DNA of 64,000 nt from Azolla caroliniana. Lineage: Eukaryota > Polypodiophyta. The notes beneath the pieces were generated by a model. It was given only the letters and a program-made list of their open reading frames with translations. It ran no database searches and was not told the origin of the DNA. Each line of letters opens with the position of its first letter. Within the stretch, counting starts at the first letter, position 1. The DNA is taken from NCBI GenBank assembly GCA_043228905.1, contig JBHGNT010000017.1, positions 806,001 through 870,000 on the forward strand, written 5' to 3'. The position numbers were made by a program, and so were the translations under genes. Below are positions 50,240 through 63,489 of the stretch, in pieces.

Positions 50240-53200
50240 ATTTTGTTTGATAGTTTTGGAGTTGTTCCTCCGAGTTGTATATGTTGATCCCACTGTGGAT
50301 TTGGGTAAACGTTGTTGTATTCTATTTGCTAACTAATGTGAAGTAGTGTTTTTTGGAAGAAAAAAAAACAAAGTGTTGCAATTTTATGGGATAATAGGTT
50401 CCCGCTCATAAATTGTGGCAAAGTTTAGATTACTATTATGGTCTTTGAGAAATGATGAAATCAAATGATTTCTTCTTTTTACTTCAATGGGCTTTTGTAA
50501 ATAATTGTTCATATTTTCAACTCAAAGAGACAATTATCATTTCTTACATAACTATATTAGTGTTAGCTCATAATGGTTTTATAATGTCTAGAGAGAGCAT
50601 CTCATCATTTGGTGTGTAAAACTATTACCCATCATATATTTATGTGTCCCTAGCTAATGTACATGTATAAGGCCTTCTTTGTGACTTATTCTAACTTCTT
50701 GCATGTGATATAGAAGAGGGAGAATAATCATCACATATCTAGTGGTAAACTTTTGACAATGAATACCATAAGGTCTTGATCTTGATGCTCTTTTCTTGAG
50801 CCACTCAATGGCGGTTATCTTGCCAAAGCATCTTATGAGGTTGTCAATCTTGTAACTTAAAATAGATTTAAGATGTTGGTTTGTGCAATCAATGGCACTT
50901 ACCTTTGCAAAGGATCTTATATGGTTATTAGTCCTGAGAAATAATGTGATTTTACATGGTTTGTGCACTCGATGACATTTACCTCGACCGAAGATCTTAT
51001 CATGACATCGCTCTTACGACTTTATAAGTTGACTATAAACTTTCGAAAATTCTCATTGACTACGAGTTTTTAGCAAGTTAACACCTTCAAAAGTGCAGAA
51101 TTGGGGAGATATGCGTGATATGGCTTATACTATAACACACGGAAAGTCATGTTCAATATTGGTGAGTTTCCTCAACCATAGAGATTTTGACATCAAGTGA
51201 TTTAAAAGGTGAAAATGCCAAAAAGTATTAGTATTTTTTTTTCCAAAAAGTATTAGTATTAGTCCACAACATGAATATGAACCTCTAGCAAAATGAAATA
51301 ACTCATTATGTGCATGTGCACCATTAATGTATTTGTAGCGCCTATATAACAATATGAAGATACATCTTCAATGTTAAATCAGTCTAGCATGATAACTAAA
51401 TTGAAATTATGGACTTAGTTTATGACAATAATCTAATATATATTGTTTGTATGATTGTAGACCCGTAGCTAAGTATATATGTAGTTTGCACTTCTATGAT
51501 AGACTATCGATATAGAGGATCATTGTGAGTATTGTTTGGGGTGATACACATTTACCAATCCAAGTGAATGTTATTGATGCATATTGTTCATGGAAAATCG
51601 CATAATGAGAAAACTATACATATGGTAACGTGAAGAACAATAATTGTTTGCTTTGATAAGGTAGAGAATAATAATCATACATGAATATGTGTTGGTGTGC
51701 GCAATTGTGTTGATTGCTTACTAAACTAAAAAAATCTAGATAACTTTGGGGTGGAGGTAGTACAAGTAAGTGGGTATATTGATTGTTTATTGAATTACTT
51801 GAAATTTTTCAACCTTCTTGGGTTAGAAAGAGAGTGGGTAAGGTAGTTCGGTTGAGCATCAATGTCGTTATTCCCTCGTAACAAAGTAAGGGACATTGGA
51901 GTGCCCTTAGTATATTGTACTCGGAAGGCATGTCATGACTCATGACTCATGCTTAGGAGTATATCTCATCCACCAACATTTCATTCCTTTTTTGTGCTTC
52001 AGAAAAAACATGGTAAATTTAACCAATTTTCAAACAACAATTTAGGATTCTCAATTCTATTGAAGGTAGATCATATTTTGTCTGTTCACAAGTTTGATGT
52101 AGAGTTTCATATAAGATTTCAATTCATGTGAGTCTAAACATGAAGTGACATGAACACAAAACACAATGATATGTAATGTGTTGATTATTGGCATATGTGT
52201 CCACATTAAGTCTTTTGGCTTTTGATAATTTACCAAGAGACGAATATCACGTGTCACTTGTTTGATTGTTGAATAGCTTAGTAGGAATGCAATTCATTAT
52301 ATTCACGCATATAATGTTCATGTATACAATTTTGTCTTTCAAGTTTGAGAGCTAAGAAAAAGGTTGTGCACGTATAGTAGCCCTAAGAATAACATTGGGT
52401 AGTGTATGTGGCTACTATTTGCTCTACGTATCTATCATATATTTATTTGTTTTGCTACTTAATTAAAGGCATTGCTTGCATTTGTGAATGGCAAAACCAA
52501 ATTTCATTGACTTTCAAATTAGTATTATGATATATATACACAAATGTAGGGACTTCATAGATGGGGTATGATGCAAGCAAAATTAACCTTCAAACTTCTA
52601 CATAATAGGGTGTACAACTTGAACCTCCTTCTCATTACTTCTTTCACACTAGGATATATGGAAGCAGAAGAATAGGTGTGGATAAATAATGCGCAAATTG
52701 CAACATTACTTATAGAGAAGTGCGCCCAAGAGGCTTCGTTGCCATTGGGCAAGAACCTTTCAAGCAATACCACAAAATCATAAGTATCATTCATAGTATG
52801 CATAATATGTGTGGCGAGCAAGTACTACAAGTGGTTCTCACATGTTGGGCACACAAAACTAATTATCTTATATGTTCTTTGCCTTGCATAATTGTTTCAT
52901 GAGACAACTCTTGTTTTAGATACTCTTGGGTATTACTCTAAAAATTACACAATCAAACATTTATAAATCTTTCTTTCCCTTAACATATAATGATTATTTC
53001 TATGAAAGATTATAACCACCTCCCCACATTCTTCACTTCCTAATTCCTTTGAGACATTCATTGATCATACCGTCTTATGTAAATATGTATTTCGGTGAAA
53101 ACCTACAACCACCCACACACATTCTAAGCCACGTAAGTTCTTCTAAAGACTCACATATTTTCATTTGATCATACCATCATACGTCAAGATGTATGTAGCA

Positions 53201-56200
53201 TAGTTTGTGCATTTATATTGAGTGCAAAAGGATGTCATGATTATGATACATACCCATGTATGATTTTTTTGTGGTGGGTATGCTTCCAAGTAGGCAAGGA
53301 TTGCAATGAAAATTATACAATACTAGTAATATCTTCATCACACACTCATGTTGGTTGTCTATGAAGAGCTTTTCAGCATGTATAAATGGTGTATTAGGCA
53401 ATATCTTGAGAACTTATTGACGTAAGTGGACAAGGTGTTTAATGTTTGACCATATGTTGAAGCTTGATTCATCTCCTTATCTCAAGGATCAAAGTGGCAT
53501 TTGTCCTTTTCTAACACTAAGCATTGGGGTTACTGATGGTCCATTCGGATGCTACTTTATGAAGAGGTTGTTAATGAATGAGATACTCGAAGAGATGCGA
53601 CATAACCAAAAGAATGGAAGATTATCTACTTTGATTGGATAGCTCAATGAGTAGAATATGATGTCCTTAGCTCTTTTTTGCAAGATCGTTCTATGTTTGT
53701 TAGTTATATTATATACATGATACATCATCCATAGACTAGTACTTGCCAAAGTGTCATCAATTGTATATTATTTTAAATGTTGCGATTAGTATATGAATAA
53801 CTTAGCTTAATTTTCTAAGTGTAGTATGTGGTCATGGTCTCTCCCCCTTGTTCTAGAGAAACATAACATCATCCATAGGAACCATCATCCTCCAAATCCC
53901 AATAATCATGATAAGCCACATTGATTGTTAGCCAAATTTTAAAATTGGGGATTTCCGAAAAAAGGATGCAAGTTTTGTCACATTAATGGTGAAGCTTTAT
54001 GATTGCAAGAATATTTTTGGTAAGTGAGATCACATGATTTATCAACCGGTCATCAAAATGTTGACAAGTTTTGAATTGATACACAAAGGTAGATGGTGAG
54101 GAACATAAATTGTTTGTGCATATTAAAATATAAACCATTGATCTTTATTTCATATAGTAATGTGTTGCGGATCCAAATTGATCAACAATTTAGTTTTAAA
54201 TAGCGTTAAATTCATAATTGGTTCTCTTTTATTGTGATGCAATTGTGGCAACATTTGCCTTGCTTCAAGGCCCCAATTCTTTTATAGACATCGTAATATC
54301 AACAATTTCCAAACTAATTACTAGAGGATTTCACTTGTGAATTATTCTTTGTTGTAAGTGATGCATTGTATGAACAACCATGATGTTGTGGTCCTTCCAT
54401 CTTACTTTAGTATTGATGTTACACAAGTCATAAATTGGTTCATACATAGAGGGGTTGTGTGCATACTATTGTTTTATTCCATAAAGCAATGGACCTTCCA
54501 CACAACAATGTAACAAAAATGACATGTGGAAATCCCTAATTGCCAATGGGTTAAATATTTGAACTTAGTTGATAGATGATGTTTACAAAATGATAGACAA
54601 ACAATGTGAATGGTATGTGGCAACATGCACTCTATGTGATCATTATCAATCCATGCAAATGAAGAGGATTTTAAAAAGTTTGGGTAACAACTTGATAACT
54701 TAAATGTATTGAACGTTTTTGTGTGAGAAGAAATAAAAGGAATCCTAACGACATGATATGTCTCCTCTCAAATGGACACATTTGTCAGAAAGTCTCTTGA
54801 GAGGGAGAGAGTTTAGATTTTTCTATCTATTCAATACATAGTATTTATTCTCAAGTGTAAAAACATTGTTCTCTTTTGAATTAAATGACGTTAGTCAAGT
54901 TTGAACAAGGGTACACTCAAAAGAAGAGAGGCAGAGAGGCAGATAGATGCATTTTATTACCTCCTTCGAAGATAGATGGATTTTATTACCTCCTTCGAAG
55001 ATCCTATATAACCTGTGGGGCCAAAGTGAAGCATTTTCATTTGGTTTATATGGAGATGATAATGGATTCTCGATGCTCAAGAAATTTACTAATGAATGTT
55101 GTAGTCAAGACACCTCATTTCAATTGCGAGGGATATATGTGCATAGTGCAAGGATTGGTCGGGGTTGAGAGTATGGTACTCCAAAATATTTTCTAGTTCG
55201 GGGCAAAGTAGTGGAGGCAAATGAAGAGAGAAAGTTAGAGTGGAAATACCACATCCATTATTTTGATTCGAAAATTCTAATTGCCAAGTTGTGATTCAAT
55301 ATCTCTCATTAACCATGCTAATGTTGCTATAGACAATAATGATAGTATCCTTTCTTTCTTTCCAAGCGTTTATTGCCAATCAATTGTTCAATAGCTAATA
55401 ACCAAGCCCTCATTAATCCCAATGCTATCTCTCAATCAATTCATTATTCACATAAATTACACGAAGATGAGTGTTGCTTCATCAATACCTACACTCATGA
55501 GTTCATGAAAAGAAGTGAAATTTTAGATGACGAAAATTTTCCGACAAACGTTTGTTGTCCGTGTAAAATCAAATCCATTATGATTTATAGGCATGCAAAT
55601 TTACTCATGGCATTTACATATACATAACCAAATCAATTTGCATAATCTTGGAATTGATTGAGCAAACTTGCATTTGGACCACGCCAATTATTCCTTAATC
55701 AATTCTTGTATTAGATTCTAAGACATCTGATCTAGTCCAATTCAATAAGTGTTTCTTTGTGTTTGTATGGTAACCAAATATAACAACCAAATAACTTTTA
55801 TGATCGGCATTTGTTCTCCCAACACACGTACTCTGAACATTTGTAACACTACAAAACCATGAAATTTTCACATATATGCTCCCAAAACTCGACAAAACCA
55901 CAATTAAGTCCCAAAATCTAGACACATCTACATGGATGCTCCATAACCAAAACACCAAATAACATGTGTGCTCCAAATACTCAATGGAAATATGTACTAT
56001 GCGATCTTATCCTACAACCATAAGAATTTGGCTATGAAAACATGACAAAACCACATGTATACTCCAAAAGCCTTGCAAATCTACGTAATATGCTCTAAAA
56101 TTACCATGATGATGTGCATTCTTTAAAGGTGTGGCAATTCCAAGTGTATGATCTACAAACTAAACAAAGCCACATGCAAGCCTTAGAATCCGACATGTAA

Positions 56201-57140
56201 AAAACATGGTAGTTAACCACAATTTATGCTGCTCTGAACAAATTAACAAGCATATGATCACATCTAGTACTTATAACTAATTAAATCAGTTAACTCTAGG
56301 CCCACATGTCTAAACCACAATGATCTATACCATGCTTGGACATTTGTATAAGCTCGATAGATTTACCATCAAGCTTCTTCACCTTATGGTGCAAACATTG
56401 TTTTATGAATCACGTGGGTTTTCTGTCAACTTCCAAAAACACATATTGTGAGCTCTAATTAGTGAGGCTCATCTCAACGATGTTCAAAGCATGTTAGCCA
56501 ACATCAACCATCAATTGGTCAAGATTGGATATGACTAGATCAAATGCACATAAGCAATACCTCAAGTGGGCTAAGATGGTATGTTGATGATGAGAAGATC
56601 GAGATTCTCAAGCCGAGATGACGTGGCACATTCATCACGAGGAGATCAAACCTCGTAACATATCAAGAGACATATCGATCAGGATGAGATTTGGACAGAT
56701 GGGGAGGGGGGGGATGAAGTAAACATGTTGATTCCCAAAACGCGTGGGTTGTTTGTCTACCAACATAAAGGAACATGTCTAGGATGTTGTAGTTATGTAC
56801 AGGGCTCGTACCAACAATATCAAGGGTATGCTAGCCTACATTGAATATAAATTTGATAAAGACAAAGGAGGGACTAGACAAGTATGTGTAAGCTTAACAC
56901 CTGGGAGGGGAATGGATGTTTGGAACATCAATCACGGGAGGAGATTGGGCCCAAGGACAAGTGTCACGTTGACGATGAGGAGATAGGATCCCAAAGTGGA
57001 TGACACATTACTGATTGGGGGAAGGGGAGGGGATGAGGCGGCACGTGCGTGTCGATGTCCCGGAGATTGGACACACATTGTTGAGGATGAGAAAATGGAT
57101 CCGTAGAGTAGAATGAGAGGGGTACCACGTGAACCCACCC
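50240..57140. other. AT-rich region without recognised genes
   Basis: No frame longer than about 105 codons and no conserved motif I can name. A direct repeat of 27 bp (ATAGATGxATTTTATTACCT, 54945-54995) and three diverged ~80-bp units (50810-51010) are the structures noted. A G-rich, LTR-like stretch with TTGTTGAGGATGAG is near 57080, without a clear edge. Confidence 0.5.
50810..51010 (-). repeat. three diverged ~80-bp tandem units
   Basis: On the minus strand, ATAAGATC/G-TTCGG/TTTGG-type starts occur near 50997, 50920 and 50836, each with an ATYGAGTG or ATTGATTGCAC core about 30 bp on. Spacing is about 78-84 bp. Confidence 0.55.
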
Positions 57141-57149
57141 CTAGCTACC

Positions 57150-57189
57150 ATGTATGTATGTATGTATGTATGTATGTATGTATGTATGT
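57150..57189. repeat. (TATG)n microsatellite
   Basis: About 10 units of TATG. Confidence 0.95.
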
Positions 57190-57299
57190 GTATGTGTAGG
57201 TATAAATATGTGTGTGTGCCTTGAAATTTTGGATTGGGGTGGGGTTTAGTATGAGCTGCCCAATTCACACCCAGAAATTTTGCGGAAAAATAATAATAA

Positions 57300-57808
57300 C
57301 AATAATAATTGCTGAATTATGTAAAATGCCTAAATAAATAGATAAAATTAAAACAGTTTGATAAGAATAGAAAGCCAAGCTCTCCGTTCTTAGCTGCACC
57401 CTCCTCCTCCTCCTCCTCCTCCTCCTCCTTAATTCATCTCCATTTCCATCTCCATCTCCATCTCCGCCTTCTTCAATTCCTTTTCTCATTTCTCGCTCAG
57501 ATTCGCTTGGTGCAGGTCGGGAAAAAAGACTTGAATACTTCCTTTTATTTATTGTAGTACAATTTGTTTCTTGTTTCTTTCTAGTTTTTAAGCCTTCCTG
57601 TCTGTTTTTCTTCCCCATCTGCATCAACTGAATCTGAGTCAGAGTTGATCTGAGCCTCGTCGGACGCTTTTAATTCTTATCAACTTGTCTATTTTTTTCC
57701 TTCGATTAAAAGCTTATAATTTCCTCCTGAGTTTTTGTGTATAAAATTATCAGGCGAACTGTTTATCACTATCATTATACGACGGTCTTCCGTGGTTTCT
57801 TATCCTGG
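57300..57808 (+). other. possible 5' leader of a host gene
   Basis: TA-rich sequence is followed by CTCCTCC repeats (57399-57430) and ATCTCCATTTCC repeats, typical of plant 5' leaders. GGTGCAG|GT near 57510 and CCTG|GTAAGA at 57805-57814 would fit splice sites, and the following 57815-59000 is T-rich like an intron. No coding exon was found downstream. This is weak; a transposon leader could look alike. Confidence 0.3.
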
Positions 57809-58490
57809 TAAGAGCCCGTTTAAATGTATTTCTCTCTCTACCGTCTACCCTAATTTTTGTGTTTAATTTGCTTTTGTTTTTGGATTCTCATAGTGATTAC
57901 TCTTCTTAATTGTTATGTATATGTTGGAACCTGTTTGAGATATGGGCTTTAATTTATTTCTTTCTATATTTTCTTGCATCTAAGATTTGGATCTGTTTAT
58001 GTCTGTGTTTTAAATTTTCTTTATTTTTTTTATATTTTCTTGCACCTGAGACTTGGATCTGGTTAATTCCTGTGTTCTAGTATTGATGTTACTGTTAAAA
58101 AATGTTCTAGTTAAATCGTGAGGCAATGTCAGATATAGCTTTGATTTATATTTTATACACTTTCTTATCCGGGTTTTCTTATATCCTGATCTCTTTATAT
58201 TTTATGCATTTTCTTTATCCGGTTTTTCTTATATCCTGATCTCTTTAATGTCTATGACGTCGATTATCTTCGAAATTTATTTTTCTATGATTTATGTGTT
58301 TCTGTTTTCTGAACTTATCTGATTTATTTTAAGATATGGATTTTAGATATAAATGTGTTGGTTATTTAGTTTTTTAGTGTAGTTTCTTTAGGCTTGTCCA
58401 GTAACGTGATCTCCTTAAGCAAGATTGAGCTTTCATGTAGGATGCATTGCTTGACATCAAATGTTTGTATGTAAAGGAGTACTAGTAAGT

Positions 58491-58990
58491 CGGCTTATCA
58501 TCAAGATTTTGGACAACTAGTAACTTGGCTTATCAGTAAAGTTTTTTGCTAAAGACTAATAATTATTCTCGTGCTCATAGTTATGATGTTAATTATTAAT
58601 CAAACAGAAACTGTTTGTCTAAACTAGTGTTAGGTTTTATTGTGATATTTTGTCTTTAAATCTGGTTCTCTTTATAAATAGGGTTAAATTTTCTTCTCTT
58701 AGCCAATATTTTAGCTAAATGTCAGGGTGATGTGTAATTTCGGCTTATCATCAAGATTTTGGATTACTAGTAACCTGGCTTATCAATGAAGTTTTTTGCT
58801 AAAGATTAATAATTATTCACGTGCTCATAGTTATGATGTTAATTATTAATCGAACAGAAACTGTTTGTCTAAACTAATGTTTGGTTTCATTGTGATATTT
58901 TGTTTTTAAATCTGTTTTTCTTTATGAATAGGGTCAAATTTTCTTCTCTTAACCAAAATTTTAGCTAAATGTCAGGGTGATGTGTAATTT
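58491..58990. repeat. 250-bp tandem duplication
   Basis: CGGCTTATCATCAAG starts at 58491 and 58741; the two units agree to TGTAATTT with scattered substitutions. Confidence 0.95.
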
Positions 58991-59519
58991 TTGTTTATGT
59001 TTTAGGGTCTGGCCATAGTAACGAATCTTTTCTGGATGATCGAAATTGGTACTTAAATATATGGATTTTTGTGAATATCTTTGATCATATGGTTACTTGA
59101 TCGTAATGTTATTGTACTTTGTGAGGTTTATGAAAGTGTGTTATGATTTGGTTTATGTCAAATATGGTTAGATTCTAAGCAATAAATTATGTGAATGTAT
59201 TTCGTGGATTTGGCGATCGGTTAGGTGGGAGCTGAAATATTTGTAATATCTTGAGTCTTTTTGAATTAGTCGATTTGTTGGTGGTGTATCTATGAGTCAT
59301 CTTGAATGGATAGTTTAAACCTGAATTTAGGTTATTTTGATCATTTGTATATTAATTTAGGTTATTGTTTTCTATCCGGTTCGATCTCAAATATTTGGTT
59401 GAATATTTGAGATTAATTATCAAGCGACATGAGATTGCTTGCTTGTTTTGTAGTGGAAGGTGTTATCCAACTCCTTGGAAGGTAATATTTGCAAATAGTT
59501 GGAATCATTTGTAACTCTT

Positions 59520-60130
59520 ATATTTGTGGTATTTGAGATGTATCCATGCTACAATGCCTATAAAGAAAGGGCGTGTACTCGAGAATGTGGTATTTGTACA
59601 TGATAGCTTATGGGATTGTCTCAATGGTTAGAATTGATTTAAAGGCCATGTTTTTGGGACATGGTAAAATCTCATGTTGTGAATTAGTAGTAGCTAATGA
59701 ACTTACCTTAGATTTTGTGGGTACGTATTTGTAAATAATATCTTATAGGATTATCTTGTTTAGAATTGACTGAAGGGAGCCATTTTGCAACATGGTAGAA
59801 TCTCATATTGTGTATTAGTTGTAACTAATGAACTTATCCTAGATGTTGTGTGTATGCACTAGAGAACATGGCATTTGTACATGATAGCTTTTGGGACATA
59901 GTAGAATCTATAATGTATTAGTAACTAATGAATGTACCGTAGATTTTGTTGTTAGGTACTTGAGAAAATGGACTTCTCTTATATAGCATTGATTTAAAGG
60001 TAGTTTTTTTGGACGAATCTCATAATGTATTAGCAAATAGTAACTAATGAATGTGATCACATATTTTTGTTTAAAATGATTGTTGACATGCATGTTTTTG
60101 TCTAGAATTGGTGTGTTGCATCTAACTAAT
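59520..60130. repeat. diverged ~100-130-bp tandem array
   Basis: TAACTAATGAA-type words recur near 59690, 59822, 59922, 60041 and 60113 with CTCATATTGTGTATTAGT-like sequence before them. Spacing is about 100-131 bp, then a shorter end. Rather degenerate. Confidence 0.65.
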
Positions 60131-60621
60131 GAACAAATGCCGGAAAATGGTCATTGCGTCGAACATGGTAACACCATCAAAACCAATATTAATTGTAGTT
60201 GTGTTACTTTTTAACTAGTATTGAAGACTTTCAATTGTTAAGGTGGCTAATTGTAATGCAAAGTGTATATGAATTGGACATGTGGGTAAGCTTATAACAA
60301 TTGTTGTCGTTGACGTTTTGTTTGAAGAATGAGAGTTTTAGGTAATTGTGGGTGATGTTCCATGTGTGCAACTAGAGTTGTAAAGTTATCATGTTTGTTA
60401 GTAGCTCCACATAATCGATTTAGAAACTTCTAATGTAGATGCTAATATAATTATTCTTGGAACATATTGTCTAAATGTAGTGAATGTGTTTGATATAGAA
60501 GAATAAATTTTGACACAATCCCTTTTATTATCAAAACTCTCTTTCTCACTCACTCTCTAGTATCTTTGGAGGCATATGGGACAATGGATAAAAGAGATGG
60601 GGAGTAAAATGTTTATTGGAG

Positions 60622-61050
60622 TCTCAAGTGGTGCTATGGAGTAAGTGATCATTGAGGATAGTTTATTGAAGACACTAAAGGAAGGAAATGGAAGATGTTA
60701 TCGGAGTTCTCAAGTGGTGCTATTAAGTATGTGATCATGGAGGGTAGATTATTAAGTGATCATTGAGGATAGTTTATTAAAGACAATAAGGAAGGTAGTG
60801 GAAGATGTTGTGGGAGTTCTCAAGTGGTGCTACTAAGTATGTGATCATGGAGGGTAGATTATTAAGTGATCATTGAGGATAGTTTATTAAAGACAATAAG
60901 GAAGGTAGTGGAAGATGTTGTGGGAGTTCTCAAGTGGTGCTATTAAGTATGTGATCATGGAGGGTAGATTATTAAGTGATCATTGAGGATAGTTTATTAA
61001 AGACATTAAAGATAGGAAGGGAGTGGAAGATGTTCTGATAGTTGTCAAGC
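60622..61050. repeat. 110-bp tandem repeat
   Basis: GGAGTTCTCAAGTGGTGCT at 60703, 60813 and 60923, an exact 110-bp period, with partial units at either end. Confidence 0.93.
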
Positions 61051-61129
61051 AATGTTGTTAAGTATGTGATGTAGGATAGATTTTTAAAGGCAGTAAGGAT
61101 GAAGTGGCAAGATGAAGTTTAGTAAACAC

Positions 61130-62100
61130 TCGATATTGATTGCAATACAAGGTGAAGATGCCAATACGTCTCATGGGCTGAATTCGGTCTTAGCAAACAT
61201 TAATCTCTCTCTCTCTCGCACACACACACTTCTTTCTTACCTGTAAGACTCAACTTTCAGAGAGCCTAGCACTTCCTTGAATTTGCTCACAAAAGTTAGG
61301 TGTTGAGGTAGCATCATGGTATCATCGCCCATGTATTGAGGATATGCAAGGTTTGTAATGGAAAGTTACAAAAGGTGATATTTTTATTTAATCCCATTTG
61401 TCAAATTTGGTTAGTTTAAGAAGGTAAAAACTATTTTATTCTATTGTGCATGTGTGTCTCAAGCATCTTTGGAGGTATATGGAAGAATTAGAGCTATAAA
61501 GTCAATAGAAGTGACAATTTCTATAACGTCAAGTGGTGGAATTTTGTATTGTGTTGCATGTTGTGTAGGGGTGATGGAATTTCATAATTTTAATGGTATT
61601 ATTGTTGCATATCATGTGTGTATGGTTGATGGAATATCATATTTAATAATAGTATTCATGCTAAGCTAGAATGGTGGTTCTTTAACTTCATTTGGTCTAT
61701 GCATTGGCGAATTGGACCAAATGGTTCTCAAAGCTTATGTAGGAAGAAAGCACTAAAAAAATTGTTATTGGGAATGTAGTCATATTGTTTTGGTTGTATT
61801 ATGTATATGAAGATGCTTTTTGTAAATACTTTAGGAGATGCACAAATGTTTATAAGGGCATGCATGAGCTCTAAATGTGTCTATTGTTTCAAAACAAATA
61901 TTATGCTTATAAAAAGCTACTTGAAACTGAGGAAAGCTTTGGATATTATGGCTTTAAAGCTAATAAATGGGCTATTTATTGCCTAGAAGATGTAAAGAGA
62001 ACATATAATGGATTTGAGAACATATGCATTGGTGGGGAAATGAAACATTGGGTCTTCTTAAGAAATAAAGTTTCATTACTTTGGTGGAATTGGCGCATCT
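61130..62100. other. unassigned sequence with short open segments
   Basis: Short frames (61454-61669, 61875-62210) show no motif I can name. A (CT)n(CA)n tract is at 61205-61230. Confidence 0.4.
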
Positions 62101-62330
62101 CTATAACAAAATTATTATCTTACAAAGCTTTTTCCCCAAAAAAATTGTCATTATCTTTCTTGTTTTGTGGAATGGATCATTTCCAATTGAGATTATTGCC
62201 ATGGAATTGATGCTTCTCTATAACAAAATTATTATCTTACAAAGTTTTTTCCCAGAAACAAATGTCATATCTTTCTTGCTTTGTGGACTGGATCATTTCC
62301 AATTGAGATTATGGCCATGGAAAATGCTTA
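62101..62330. repeat. 117-bp tandem duplication
   Basis: CTATAACAAAATTATTATCT at 62101 and 62218; the units agree through ATTGAGATTATxGCCATGGAA. Confidence 0.93.
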
Positions 62331-62439
62331 GGGAATGGTTGAGTAGTATATGGTAAGTTGTTCTCATCAACTTTATGTAATAAGATGAGAAGCATACAAA
62401 AACCAAGAGACATGTGAAAGCAAAAATTGTATGGTCTAA

Positions 62440-63079
62440 ATTGAAAGGTTGGATGTGATACACTTCCTTTATGGTGAATCAATAGATTCTTCTATAAACA
62501 AGGCCTCTTTGCAACGTTAATGTACCATGACATGGGGAAAACATAGAGGTTCATGCTTCACAAAATTGTACTATATATATTACATATAACCACAAAACCA
62601 TTATTATTTTTTTGTCGAATGAAGTAAATACACATTATGTTAAAAGAGTTCATCTAGTTGTCCATTTGGGCGATTGCTTTCGACTTATTCATGACATGGG
62701 GAAAATATTGAGGTCACTCTTCACAAGTTATAATACATATATTTTACCTAGGCACAAAACTGTATTCGTTGAACAAAGAAACATTAATAATGTTGAGAGT
62801 TCATCTACTTGTAAGTCGTCCACTATTTGAGTGATTGCTTCCATATAACTTAGTTCACACTTTGATACAATGCTCTACCTCTGGTTACATTTCACTGTGC
62901 TTTTACACATCTTCAACCAAACCCAATCATTATACCAATAGTAATTGTGTGCACTCTCAATAGCGGCATTTAATAGTAAAGTTCTTAAGCATCGAGAGAC
63001 TATTCACTTTCACATGTATTACATGAAAACATTATATTTTTGGTCTCATGGGTCATATATAATCTCCAAAGAGTGTAAT

Positions 63080-63136
<57 letters not shown>

Positions 63137-63140
63137 CACA
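62440..63140 (+). pseudogene. LINE-like 3' end, copy 2, with CT tail
   Basis: Blocks shared with 12945-13560: CATGACATGG near 62527, the ACACAAAACT-ATTCGTTGAACAAAG-like stretch, TGATACAATGC, TGTGCACTCTCAATAGCGGC, and the TTGGTCTCATxGGTCATAT end. Two tandem partial units occur. A 50-bp CT run follows at 63083-63133. All frames are broken. Confidence 0.6.
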
Positions 63141-63146
63141 CACACA
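63083..63146. repeat. (CT)n(CA)n tract
   Basis: About 25 CT units, then CACACACA. It immediately follows the shared end of the LINE-like copy, as a tail would. Confidence 0.93.
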
Positions 63147-63259
63147 AACAAACAAACAATCAAATAGGTCTTATTGTGCATTTCAAAACATATGATTAAT
63201 AGTGGAGATTAATGTTGAGTTCAAGAAATAGTTTTTGACACATTGGTAATATCAAATGC

Positions 63260-63480
63260 ATTCAACCATAATCGAGTTTGCTTTGCACGTTGCCAATACG
63301 GATCAATCCCATACATCCATTCCTCTCACAAACACAAAGTGCACGCTTGATTGCAACATTTATTAGTAAATGTTTGAACCTCAAGTGTCACTACGACTCA
63401 ATTCCACACATATGTAAAAACAATTTACTTATGTCATATTTGATCTCTAAGGAAAATAATAAAATCTCTCTCCCTCTCTC
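63260..63480 (+). pseudogene. LINE-like 3' end, copy 3, with CT tail
   Basis: Shorter copy: CACAAAGTGCACGCTTGATTGC, AACATTTATTAGTAAATG, and GTCATATTTGATCTCTAAGG, followed by a CTCTCTCCCTCTCT tail. Similar to 13430-13560. Confidence 0.6.
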
Positions 63481-63489
63481 TACACCGTG

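Noticed and set aside
54885-55196. 103-codon frame as a gene
   Set aside because: No motif, and part of it is a 27-bp direct repeat.
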